From assembly GCF_046630445.1 (NCBI RefSeq), contig NC_092334.1:103611501-103675500 (forward strand): a DNA stretch of 64,000 nucleotides, read 5' to 3'. The notes under the pieces are model-generated. The model was not told where the DNA came from, searched no databases, and was given only the letters and a program-made list of their open reading frames with translations. Position numbers and translations under genes: made by a program. This DNA is from Rutidosis leptorrhynchoides. Taxonomy: Eukaryota > Streptophyta > Magnoliopsida > Asterales > Asteraceae. This document shows, one piece after another, positions 1 through 10,064 of this stretch (the first letter of the stretch is position 1; each line of letters opens with the position of its first letter).

Positions 1-234
1 TTCTTCTTCACCAAAATCAAGCTCACTCACACTAAATCTTTCTCTGGGAGTGTTTAAGTGTAAGTGAATTGAATGACAAGAGCTCCCAAACTCGTTAACA
101 ACCCCCAATGGCCGTGCATGCAAAATTACAAAATAGTCCCCTATCTTATTTTATTTTATTAGCATAACGACCCACCTGATCTCGCAAATATGCGCGACGC
201 GCCGTATAACATGAAACCAGATCAGAGGCTGTCA
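1..234 (-). repeat. Partial LTR of a Gypsy chromovirus fragment
   Basis: On the minus strand the sequence after the chromodomain region runs through a purine tract (TTGGGGGAGA, complement of about 235-246) into TGTGACAGCC, the expected start of a 3' LTR. The LTR runs off the left edge of the window, so its length and its partner cannot be seen. It belongs with the integrase/chromodomain fragment at 222-850. Confidence 0.5.
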
Positions 235-850
235 CAATCTCCCCCAATTAAACTTGACCGCGTCCTCGCGATCCAAGCCGCATGTATCGAGGGAAGATAC
301 TTCATCACAAATTCTTCCGTTTTCCAAGTAAACTCCGACCCCTTTCGATGCAGCCATTGCACCTTATAGGTCCTAAATCGCCTATTACACATTTCCTTAA
401 CCTTATCATCAAGGATTGCTATTGGGTCGTACACATACTCCAATTTGTTATGTAGAGTAATTTCATTCAACGGAACCCATACCGGATCATCCGCAAGACA
501 CTTGCAAAGGTAGGAAACATGGAATGTGTTATGAATCCCTGCAAGCTCTTTGGGTAACTCTAACCGATAGGCAACTTCACCAACACGTGCCAAAATTCTA
601 AAGGAAACCGAGGAGCAAGTTTTCCCCGTTTCTGGAACCGAATTACACCCTTTCACGGCGAAACCTTAAGCATCATCATATCACCTTCTTAAAACTCAAT
701 TGGTCGCCTTCGTTTATCCGCATAAGATTTTTGTCTATCTTGTGTCACCTTAAGGCGAGCCCGGATCATACCAATCTTCTGGTACGTTTTTAAAACCAAA
801 TCAGTACCTCCAATTTCCCGTTGACCTACCTCACCCCAACAAATCGGAGT
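222..850 (-). pseudogene. Gypsy chromovirus fragment: integrase C-terminus and chromodomain
   Basis: This is the tail of a Ty3/Gypsy polyprotein read leftwards. Near 780-850 it matches the post-catalytic integrase segment (ICWGEVGQ, then RARLKVTQDRQKSYADKRRR). From about 620 to 270 it shows the GPY/F-like part (VGEVAYRLELPKEL, HNTFHVSYL) and a chromodomain ending in KGSEFTWKTEEFV. The family is clear from the same segments in the two Tekay-type elements at 42-56 kb, but this copy is quite diverged and comes from another lineage. It is broken, with several breaks, and its front part is absent. It is older than the other LTR elements in the window. Confidence 0.75.
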
Positions 851-956
851 TCGTCATGTGTAAAGTTTAATAAAACCTTTGACTCACAAGTGTTGAACAA
901 AAATAGAAGTCAACTGATTTCGGATGTTCACCACACAAGTTCGCAGTTACATATTA

Positions 957-1419
957 TCTATATATCTAATAGACAAAACCCTGTAGTACTATTCATCAAT
1001 AGTAACTAGGGGTATTTTGATCATTTCACAATTTTTTTTTTGTCTTCAATGATATAAGAAGCAACTCTCATAAAAGAACCAGCCCTTCAATGTTACCAAA
1101 AGATGTCGAAAAAAATTATTTTTTACCAAAAAATCAACTAACTTTTTTTTTCCTTTTCTTCCTCAACGATAAAGGAGGCAACTTTTATAAAAGGAACAAC
1201 CCTTCAATGCTACCAAAAGATGTCGAAAAACATTCGTTTTTACAAAATAGATCAATTAACTTTAAAAAAAACGAACGCTAAAAGAAGCAACTTTCACAAA
1301 AGGAACAACCCCCCAATGTTAGATGTCGAATTTTTTTTTTTTACAAAGTAGATCAATACTTTTTTTTTAACTCGCATTCAAAACGGAGCCCCGGCGCGAA
1401 GCGAGGGCTCCACAACTAG
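957..1419 (+). mobile_element. Non-autonomous Helitron, 463 bp
   Basis: The left end is TCTATATATCTAATAGACAA, preceded by A. The right end is CTAG (1416-1419) followed by T, which fits Helitron insertion between A and T without target duplication. Four bases before the CTAG lies a perfect 7-bp stem, GGAGCCC (1385-1391) with GGGCTCC (1405-1411), the subterminal hairpin of the family. The interior holds about three degenerate tandem copies of a unit of roughly 110 bp that includes AAAGGAACAACCC and AGATGTCGAA (1050-1370). There is no Rep/helicase coding, so it depends on another element for movement. Confidence 0.75.
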
Positions 1420-3285
1420 TTAAGTATATTTCAGTAAACAATAGTTTTCAGTAGTGTCACTACTTGATTTAAACCAACTAACACTTTAACAATACAAAAT
1501 CCTTTTACATTTGATCAAGGTTAAGTATTATAAGTCATTTTGACTTCATAAAACAACTTGACTAAAAAAATTCCGACCTTTGACTAAATAAAAGTCAATC
1601 TCCACAAGTTTTCATAAACTACACGGTTTAAACGATGTGGTTTTATACGAAATACAATTTAAGAAAAAAGACACTAAATGACACAACGCCATCTGAAAAG
1701 CATTGATTTTAAGTGTTCAAGAAAAAAAAAACTCATTCCTCGAATTCTCAATTTGTTTAGAAAATTTACCGGTTTAAATTCAACACTTCAGCTGCAACTT
1801 TAATGGAGTACAGAAAAATAACAACAACTACATTCAGTCAACGCCAATTGGAGAAGCGTAGTTTTTAAATTGAAAACGAGCTGTAAATTTTGTAGGACCT
1901 AAGTCGATACCAAAAATTCGCACCGACGGAATACTTTAACAGTGGTCAAACCAGTTTTCAGAAATACGTTTTCAAAACCTTAATTTGATCATATATATTT
2001 TGAACCACTCGTCGGATTAATGCGTTTTCTATATGAAAAATTATGTACTCTTCATTAAAAGTTCATTTTTTAATTTAATATCATATAAACAAGATCATCT
2101 ACTTATCCAAAATAGGATTTTCAAATTCGGACTTTAATAAAAATATCGAAACGTTAAATTATACATATATACGCATAAATACAATTAATAACTCGGGCCA
2201 TGGACTATATTACACTATGAATTATGAACAAAAACAGAGATTCAAGAAATTAGGGTTTTGAGATTTTACCCAAAACACTATATCCCCGGGGCAGTCATCG
2301 ACGCACGATGTTAAGTGGACCGATAATCGGCCACAACCACCATCCTTATTCCTTGTCGACGAACGACATATAGTGAATCCGACGAACGGCCTAGACACTA
2401 TATCACCCATGAATATAATAATTACACTCACCTTGAACACTTGATGAGAGCAACGCCACCAATAATCCAAAATCATTAAAGTAAGTAACCTAGCACATTT
2501 CAATTCAAATCAAACCATGCATACTAGTTGGACATTTAACCAACTCACATAACCCTTAAGTGAAAAATTGACCCATTTGCACTTAACAACCCTAATCCAA
2601 GTTAAAACAACCCACAATCACTAATAGCTAGTCATTGTCCCAAAAATCACCAAATTTAACACTAGTCTAAGTGTTAAGCACATATAATACTACAACAAGT
2701 TACAAAACACAATTTTTGACCATTTTCAAGGTCAACTTCCAATTTTAACCAACCTAAGTTCAAGGCCACCACATAATTACTAACCCTCTAGTGTTCTAGT
2801 GCTTATGCCCAACTTAAGACTAAAAATAGACAATTTAGTTAATCAACCTAAAACCCACAATCTAGGGTTTTAAACATAACTACTAGATACAGCAATTTTA
2901 GGTTCAACTTCATCATCTAGTTCAAACCCTTACAAAATCTTAAATAGACAAGAAGTTTGAATTTGAACTTTACCTCAAGTACCAAGATGTAGCCTAGTAC
3001 CAAAGTAACAAAGATGAGTTCTTGATTTTGAAAGCAAAAGTCTTCTTCTTCCTCAATGAAGCTTTCTCTCACTCGAATCCTTCCTCACTATAACTTGGGT
3101 GTTCTCTAGAAGGTAGATGTGAAGAAGTGGGTTTTCCAGATCTGATTTCAGCTCTCAAAAATCTTCCATGAAAGATTGCACATCAAACCCCGAATTTACA
3201 ATATTTACAAAACATCATAAAACACAAAATCAGGCACAGGTGCGCCGCACCTCTCTGCTAAAATTTCAGGATCTTACATGGATGA
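1420..3285. other. AT-rich region without a gene, possibly old LTR sequence
   Basis: No credible reading frame is present. The stretch 2240-2410 (GC-richer, with CACTATATC repeated at both ends) and the motif GGTGCGCCGCACC at about 3239-3251 resemble the GC-rich blocks seen inside the long Tekay LTRs further right, so this may be decayed LTR material on the minus strand. That is a weak inference. No matching partner or terminal repeat was found inside the window. Confidence 0.3.
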
Positions 3286-3457
3286 AAATGGTCATTAAGA
3301 GCCAATGGTATATCCTCAGTCCAGTGTCTTTCTTACTTACGTGATCAGGTATTGCTTAGTGCAAGTCCTTCAACTGTACGTTGTTATTCAGTTGGGTACC
3401 TTATCTACATAAGAAATTTAATATCTTTATTTGGCGTCTGAGTTTGAATCGTATCCT

Positions 3458-3619
3458 TGTAAGGGTGCAAACCAAAGTCCCACATCGGTCAAGAGACAAA
3501 ACAAATGTATGTATATAAGTCTAAGGGGAAGTCCCTCTATCACCAATTGGTTTTAGAATAAGGATGGACTTTTGGGCTTATATTACAGGACATTGTGTTT
3601 GGGCTATGCGATCCTTACA
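3458..3619 (+). repeat. TRIM left LTR
   Basis: TG...CA terminal repeat containing GTCCCACATCGG near its start, a phrase common to plant TRIM LTRs, and TATATAAG at about 3513-3520 as a possible TATA box. Confidence 0.85.
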
Positions 3620-3909
3620 ACTGGTATCAGAGCTAGGCTATAGCCCCGATGTGGTGGACGGCGCAGTATGGCGCACCCCTGAGCGCACAGTGTGACGTGG
3701 CGCACCCCTCGGTGTTGTCAGCGAAGAGTGGACCCAGTTATCGTTCGCGGGGACCCTGGCACGATGAGTTGATCCTGGAAGCCTTGTATCGAAATCTCCC
3801 TGATCCTGGACCCAATCTAGTGGAGAGTTCCGAGGTTGCGGCGGTAAAGGTTGGATCCGGACTATCGTTGGAGGGGAGGCCCAGATGGACTTGGGTTTGA
3901 GGGGAGGTT

Positions 3910-4070
3910 TGTAAGGGTGCAAACCAAGTCCCACATCGGTCAAGAGACAAAACAAATGTATGTATATAAGTCTAAGGGGAAGTCTCTCTATCACCAATTG
4001 GTTTTAGAATAAGGATGGACTATTGGGCTTATATTGCAGGATATTGTGTTTGGGCTATGCGATCCTTACA
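3910..4070 (+). repeat. TRIM right LTR
   Basis: This is the second copy of the repeat, nearly identical to 3458-3619, and it is followed directly by the second copy of the target duplication ATCCT. Confidence 0.85.
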
Positions 4071-4710
4071 ATCCTTACTAGCATGAACTTATCTAATAAG
4101 GGGTGTTGTTGGATTCCACAAGTTGCCCATCTTGTGGCAGATCCGAGGATATTGAGCATCTATTTACTGATTGTTCGTTTATAATGCCACTGTGGAGATC
4201 TTTTCAACGTTATTGGAACATTACAACTCCAACTCCAAGGAGAGTTTTGAACCTGATTGATCCTGCCCGTCTTAACATTGATACTAGCAAAGTGAATATG
4301 GTCTGCCTAGCATGCTCCCTCCAAGATGATAACTTCCATATTAAATGAAAACATCCTTAGCAGTTTAAGATCTACGTCTCGTTTGTGAATTTCAAATAGA
4401 GGAGTAGAGGGTGCTAAAGATTTTAACAACCGGAGAAGTAACCCACGTTCAATGGCGCCGACATTATGCAACTGTGAAGTTTGTTTCCTTGGTGTAATTT
4501 CATTTAGCATGTATTCTTGGTGAGTTGAAGGTTCGCTACTTGGTGTTATATTTAGCCTTTGGCTCTTGCAATAAAAAGTTTCAGCCTACCCAAAAAAATA
4601 AAAAAAAATTAAAGAATAAAGTAGTTACTACGTATGAGACAACTAAACATAAATAAAGATTATAGTTATGAAACCTTGATTCAAGCATCAGCTACAACCT
4701 ATAGACTATA

Positions 4711-4937
4711 TTCAAAAGGTTTATTCTGGCGGAGAAACCCTGACTCCGTGTGACTATGTCACCCATACCGCCCACCCCGCTAGGGCTAAGTAAGCCGTGT
4801 AAAGCACCTCCCCCTCAATACCCAACAGGAAGTTGCAGGCCGAGAATCGAACTTGCACATATCTGTATTCAATAAGGCCCTCCTGTGAGCTCAGGGATCA
4901 TAAGCGACGGGTATCACTGAAGCACTGCTTCGTTGGT
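4711..4937 (-). mobile_element. tRNA-derived SINE with 15-bp target duplication
   Basis: The insert is flanked by a perfect direct repeat AACCTATAGACTATA at 4696-4710 and 4938-4952. Read on the minus strand it begins ACCAACGAAGCAGTGCTTCA, holds a polymerase III B-box-like AGTTCGATTCTC (complement of 4842-4853) and ends in AATAAACCTTTTGAA. Its size (227 bp), internal promoter and long duplication are those of a plant SINE. No protein is coded. Confidence 0.75.
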
Positions 4938-5223
4938 AACCTATAGACTATAGTGGGTTAAAGAAAATAACTTTAGTACGTTTTTTTAATTGTTTTTTTG
5001 TCTGGAGGGATGAATTGTTTTGTTAAATGAAATGAATTGAAAGCATACGGTGGAGACGAAAACGGACGAGCTAGCGCAGCAAAACAAAGCTACGCTGTCA
5101 CTCGGTCACCGGCACCTCCCCTGACACTTATTTTTTATTCGTATAAACTGTCACCATCCTTTCACATAACTCCAAAACTTACTATATTTTTAATAAATTG
5201 AACAATATTAGTACGGAGTATAT

Positions 5224-5561
5224 TTTTGTTTCAAAACATGTGTATCGGCAGTATGTTAGCCCTGTGTTGACTTTGTCAACTCATTCAGCGATCCCCGGAA
5301 ACCCACTGGTGCCTGGCGAAACACCATCACCCATTTTCTCACAGCATGCTAGGCCCGATAAATGAACCTGCATTGTCATTGTTTCAATCTTCGCATGCGT
5401 GGGACAAAGGAATCATTTGGGCCCGGTAAGAATGGTTTTTGATCCAATTATTTGGAAAATCCTCACCTAGTGGGAATCGAACCCTCACCTCCCCTAAGGG
5501 AGAGTGAGTCATTCGCCACTAGGCTATTTTGGTACAACTTAATACTAGTACTAGTCATATA
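5224..5561 (-). mobile_element. Probable tRNA-derived SINE
   Basis: On the minus strand TAGCCTAGTGGCGAATG (near 5510-5526) fits a polymerase III A box. GAGGGTTCGATTCCCAC (near 5474-5490) is a strong B box at tRNA spacing. The far end is A-rich (GAAACAAAAA). The 12-mer TACGGAGTATAT occurs at 5212-5223 and 5562-5573 and could be the target duplication. However, about 40 bases then precede the A box and this motif is common in plant spacers, so the limits are uncertain. Confidence 0.5.
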
Positions 5562-5867
5562 TACGGAGTATATATTTTTTTTTATGTAATTATAGTGCAA
5601 ATATCACTATTCATATAAAATAAGTAATGAATGATATTTAGGTTAATCTTATTGATTAGTTCAATGTTACCCGTATGTTTGTAGGCACATTTTTTTTATT
5701 TACTCTGTATAAAAAAGTTAGTTTATCAAATATAACTGATCATATAAAATTCATCAAAATGAATAACTTATTAGACTTTTTTCTTCTAAAACTGAAAAAC
5801 AAAAACAGAAATTTCAACATGCTTAACTTTCGAAATAAAATTCCAACTACAACAACTTTCTAAATTA

Positions 5868-5908
5868 ATATATTTCCTTCTTTCTGCCAAAAAAAAAAAA
5901 AAAAAAAA
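5868..5908 (+). mobile_element. Severely truncated retroposon: short 3' end plus poly(A)
   Basis: About 21 bases and a run of about 20 A lie between AACAACTTTCTAAATTA (5851-5867) and AACAACTTTC at 5908-5917. That second copy continues TAAATTA at 11,860-11,866, beyond the Copia element. A 17-bp target duplication is therefore visible once the Copia insertion is recognised. The donor (LINE or SINE) cannot be told from so little sequence. Confidence 0.55.
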
Positions 5909-5917
5909 ACAACTTTC

Positions 5918-6289
5918 TGTTATAATTCAGTAGGCTTATAACTACCTTTAGTGGTTTGATTCTTGATGTTATAATTCAGTAGGCTTATAACTACCTTTAG
6001 TGGTTTGATTCTTGATGTTATAATTCAGTAGGCTTATAACTACCTTTAGTGATTTGATTCTTGATTTAGAATACTAATAATGAAGTGTAAGAACAAAGAT
6101 GATAATGGAGAGAAAGAAAGAAACACTTTGTAAGTGTGAGAAATGGTGCAAGTTTAATGCTTGCATTCATGAGTATTTATAGCCTAAAATCTCAATATAA
6201 AAATACATACTTTGTGTACCAAAATTGACTATATGTATACACCAAAATTGACTATCCATATCTATATTATTATTATTATTATTATAACA
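5918..6289 (-). repeat. Copia 3' LTR
   Basis: TGTTATAATT...TATAACA, 372 bp. In plus orientation it opens with three tandem copies of a 49-bp unit (about 5919-6065) and ends with an (ATT)n run. A TATA box (CTATAAATA on the minus strand) is shared with the other LTR. Confidence 0.92.
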
Positions 6290-6450
6290 CTCCCCCTTGG
6301 ATAGCAATTTTATTTTGTTGAAGATCAACTATAAATTACTGCCTCGTTAAAAACCTTGCTAAAGAAAACCCAGTGGGAAAAAACTTTAGCTAAGGGAAAA
6401 AGAGTGCAGCATGGAGTTGACTCCCCCTCAAGTAGACATCGCTTCAGCTG

Positions 6451-9400
6451 TTACATCTTTTGAACATGTCTCATGCCAATGTTATGAACGTGTGTTCTGA
6501 AAATAGCAGTTGGAAGTGCTTTCGTGAAAAGATCAGCAGAGTTTTTGCTAGATTGCACATATCTCATTTCAATCTGGTTGTCCTTAATGAGATTTTGAGT
6601 GTATGAGAAGAATCTAGGTGGTATGTGTTTTGTTCGGTCACTTTTGATATACCCTTCTTTCATCTGTGCTATGCAAGCTGCATTATCTTCATAGATAGTT
6701 GTTGGACTTTTATCGCGTTCTAGTCCACAAGAATCAGTAATGAGTTGTGTCATTGATCTCAACCAAAAACATTCTCGAGTAGCTTCATGTAATGCAATCA
6801 CTTCGGCATGATTTGACGATGTAGCAACAAGTGTTTGTTTTTGAGAACGCCATGATATTGCAGTACCTCCATTTAGGAATACATATCCAGTTTGAGATTT
6901 AGCTTTATGTGGATCAGATAAATAACCTGCATCTGCATAACCAACCAAATCTTGTTTTGATTCGTTAGAATAAAATAATCCTAAATCAGTAGTTCCTCGA
7001 AGGTATCGAAATATGTGTTTGATCCCATTCCAGTGTCTTTTGGTAGGAGCAGAGCTGAACCTTGCCAACAAATTAACTGCAAAAGAAATGTCAGGTCTTG
7101 TACAATTTGTAAGATACATAAGAGCTCCAATTGCACTAAGATATGGTACTTCTGGTCCAAGAATGTCTTCTTGATCTTCACATGGACGAAATGGATCAGC
7201 TTCAACATTGAGTGATCTAACAACCATAGGAGTACTTAATGGTTTTGCCTTGTCCATATTGAAACGTTTCAAAATCTTTTCAGTATATGTTGTTTGATGT
7301 ACAAGTAAACCATTAGGCATATGCTCAATTTGTAAACCAAGACAATACTTGGTTTTTCCGAGATCTTTCATTTCAAATTCTTTCTTTAGAAGTTGAATGG
7401 CTTCATGGATCTCTTTATTTGTACCTATGATGTTAAGATCATCAACATAAACAGCTATGATCACATATCCGGATGTTGTTTTCTTAATGAAAACACAAGG
7501 GCAAGTAAGATTATTTGTATACCCTTTGCTTATCAAGTAATCACTTAATCGGTTATACCACATACGTCCCGATTGTTTTAACCCATATAAAGATCTTTGT
7601 AATTTAATCGAATACATTTCTTTGGGTTTTGCATTTGATGCTTCTGGTACCTTAAATCCTTCAGGTATCTTCATTATATATCACTATCAAGTGATCCATA
7701 TAGGTAAGCAGTCACAACATCCATGAGATGCATTTCTAAATTTTTAGAAACTGCCAGACTGATTAAGTACCTAAAAGTAATTGCATCCATAACAGGGGAA
7801 TAAGTTTCTTCATAATCAATTCCCGGTCTTTGAGAAAAACCTTGAGCTACAAGTCTAGCTTTATACCTTGTAACTTCATTTTTCTCATTTCTTTTTCGGA
7901 CAAAAATCCATCTGTATCCTACAGGTTTCACATCTTTAGGAGTGAGAATGATGGATCCGAAAACTTTTCTTTTATTGAGTGATTCTAATTCAGCTCGTAT
8001 TGCTTCTTTCCATTGAGCCCAATCATGTCTATTTTGACATTCAACCATAGATGTTGGTTCTGGATCATCATCATTATTCATGATGTCATATGCAACATTA
8101 AATGAAAATTTCTCATCAAGATTTTTCATTTCATTTCGGTTCCATAATATTTTTGAATATGCATAATTGATTGCAATTTCTGTATTGACATCATCAATCT
8201 CCTCTGCAGTAGGAGTACTGATTTGTGGTTCTTCTTGAACACTTTCTTTTACTTCATTATCAGCTGATTTTCTTTTTCGAGGATTTTTATCCTTTGAACC
8301 GATTGGTCTTCCACGTTTCTGACGTGGCAAAGATTCATGAGTGACGTTATTGCCAGCTTTTGGAATTTCAATTCGAGCTGGAGTATTTACTGCTGGTATA
8401 TATGATTTTGTCACCGTTTTTGTATCTGTAAATGCATCAGGCAATTGATTTGCAAGTTCTTGTATATGCATTATCTTTTGAACTTCTGTCTCGCATTCTT
8501 TTGTGCGAGGATCAAGATACTTTAATTGAGGTTCACACCATGAAACATCATTTTCTTTATTTTTCATTTCTCCCCCTAATCTAGGGAACAATGTTTCATT
8601 AAAATGACAATCAGCAAAACGTGCTGTAAAAACGTCACCTGTCATAGGTTCAATATACCTTAATATTGAAGATGTTTCATATCCAACATATATTCCCAAC
8701 CTCCTTTGGGGACCCATTTTTGTACGTTGTGGTGTCGGAATTGGAACATACACTGCACAACCAAATGTTCTAAGATGGGAAATATTTGGCTCTTGACCAA
8801 AAGCAAGTTGTAGGGGGGAATATTTATGACTTGCACTTGGTCTGATGCGAATCAATGCAGCAGCATGTAAAATTGCATGACCCCATATAGATACAGGGAG
8901 TTTTGTTCTCATTATCAATGGTCTAGCGATTAATTGTAAACGTTTAATCAATGACTCGGCTAAACCATTTTGTGTATGCACATGAGCAACAGAATGTTCA
9001 ACAACAATTCCTATAGACATGCAATAGTCATTAAATGCTTGAGATGTAAATTCACCAGCATTATCAAGTCTCACCCTTTTAATGGTGTAATCAGGAAAAT
9101 GAGCTCTCAATTTAATAATTTGGGCAAGAAATTTTGCAAATGCCACATTACGGCTTGATAACAGACAAACATGAGACCATCTGCTAGATGCGTCTATTAG
9201 AACCATGAAATATCTAAATGGTCCACATGGTGGATTAATTGGTCCACATATATCACCTTGAATTCTTTCAAGAAACATTGGTGATTCTTTCTCAACCTTA
9301 AGTGGTGAGGGTCTAGTTATCAATTTTCCAAGAGAGCAAGATGTACATGGAACCATTGTATCATGATGGATTTTTCTATCCTTTAGTGGATGTCCATGAG

Positions 9401-10001
9401 TACATTCAATAATCCTTTTCATCATTGTTGATCCTGGATGGCCTAATCTGTTATGCCATAAACTGAATACACCAGGATCAATATATTTTTCGTTAACTAC
9501 CATATGTATTTCTGGTACATTTATATGTGTATAATGTAATCCAGAACTAAGTCTTGGCAGTTTTTCAACCACATGACTCTTGTCAGTGATACTTAAATAT
9601 TTCTCATTTTCTGTTGTCACTGACTGATAATCATACCCGTTAAGGTATATGTCGGAGAAACTCAATAAATTTCTGCTTGACTTGGGAGAAAATAAGGCAT
9701 CATTTATTAAAAATTTTGTACCATTTGGTAGTATGAAATTTGCCTTTCCTATCCCTTTTATCAAGTTAGCAGGTCCTGATATTGTATGTATAGTTCCTTC
9801 CGTTGGTTTTAGATCAATAAAATATTTCTCGGATTTAAGTATAGTGTGTGTAGTTCCACTGTCTGCTATACAGAGATCTCCACCACTTGATTGATGTTGT
9901 ATTCCAGCAAAATTCATATTGAACTTCATATATAAGAAATAAATAGTGAGTACATTAATATTACACAATATTTTAAACGCAAATAGATAGTACTGAAACA
10001 T
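6451..10001 (-). CDS. pol: Copia pol region: protease, integrase, RT, RNase H
   Basis: The domains come in Copia order. A protease has ADSGTTHT (about 9840-9865). The integrase zinc finger runs from HNRLGHPG to CTSC (about 9310-9465), followed by the integrase core with DASSRW and RLDNAGEF (about 8950-9260). After a variable basic/acidic linker comes reverse transcriptase from about 8060 to 7260, with YKARLVAQGF, LYGLKQSGRMWY and the catalytic YVDDLNIIG near 7445. RNase H (about 6960-6480) shows AISWRSQKQTLVATSS, YEDNAACI and the closing NSADLFTKALP. These proteins copy the element's RNA into DNA in cytoplasmic particles and insert it into chromosomes. Gag lies just upstream. The region is almost continuous, with about one break. 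Confidence 0.9.
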
Positions 10002-10064
10002 TTAGCAAACATAATGACAAAGACAGACGATATTAAATCGTTTATTTTTCAAAAGACACACAAC

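Larger units (their letters stand above)
3458..4070 (+). mobile_element. TRIM (terminal-repeat retrotransposon in miniature), 613 bp
   Basis: Two direct repeats of about 161 bp, 3458-3619 and 3910-4070, both start TGTAAGGGTGCAAACC and end GATCCTTACA. A target duplication ATCCT flanks the whole (3453-3457 and 4071-4075). Right after the first repeat lies TGGTATCAGAGC (3622-3633), the initiator-tRNA-Met primer binding site. A purine tract (TTGAGGGGAGG) precedes the second repeat. The interior is only about 290 bp and has no gag or pol, so the element relies on proteins from elsewhere. By eye the two repeats differ at about four bases plus one indel, suggesting an insertion around a million years old under a commonly used plant rate. 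It looks structurally whole. Confidence 0.88.
3290..4612 (+). mobile_element. LINE (L1-type) 3' end, truncated and split by a TRIM
   Basis: On both sides of the TRIM the sequence codes for the C-terminal part of a plant L1 ORF2. Before it lies W-V-P-Y-L-H-K-K-F-N-I-F-I-W-R-L (about 3395-3440). After it lies the zinc-binding segment CPSCGRSEDIEHLFTDCSF and LWRSF (about 4120-4205). This is the zf-RVT module that follows reverse transcriptase in plant LINEs. The 3' part ends in CTCTTGCAATAAAAAG and an A-rich tail at about 4590-4612. The endonuclease and RT are absent, so it is 5'-truncated. The two coding halves are out of frame by one base just after the TRIM (near 4100), so it is a dead copy. 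The exact 5' end is not clear. Confidence 0.7.

Noticed and set aside
3638-3997. 119-codon minus-strand frame in the TRIM
   Set aside because: It spans interior and LTR, lacks any known motif, and overlaps another open frame on the plus strand. The GC-rich sequence is simply poor in stops.
3458-4070. Cassandra-type TRIM with 5S rRNA sequence
   Set aside because: The LTRs share the ACATCGG phrase, but no 5S A or C box could be found.
5470-5530. tRNA gene on the minus strand
   Set aside because: A and B boxes fit, but no full cloverleaf or acceptor stem can be drawn, and a long non-tRNA tail follows. It is read as a SINE head.
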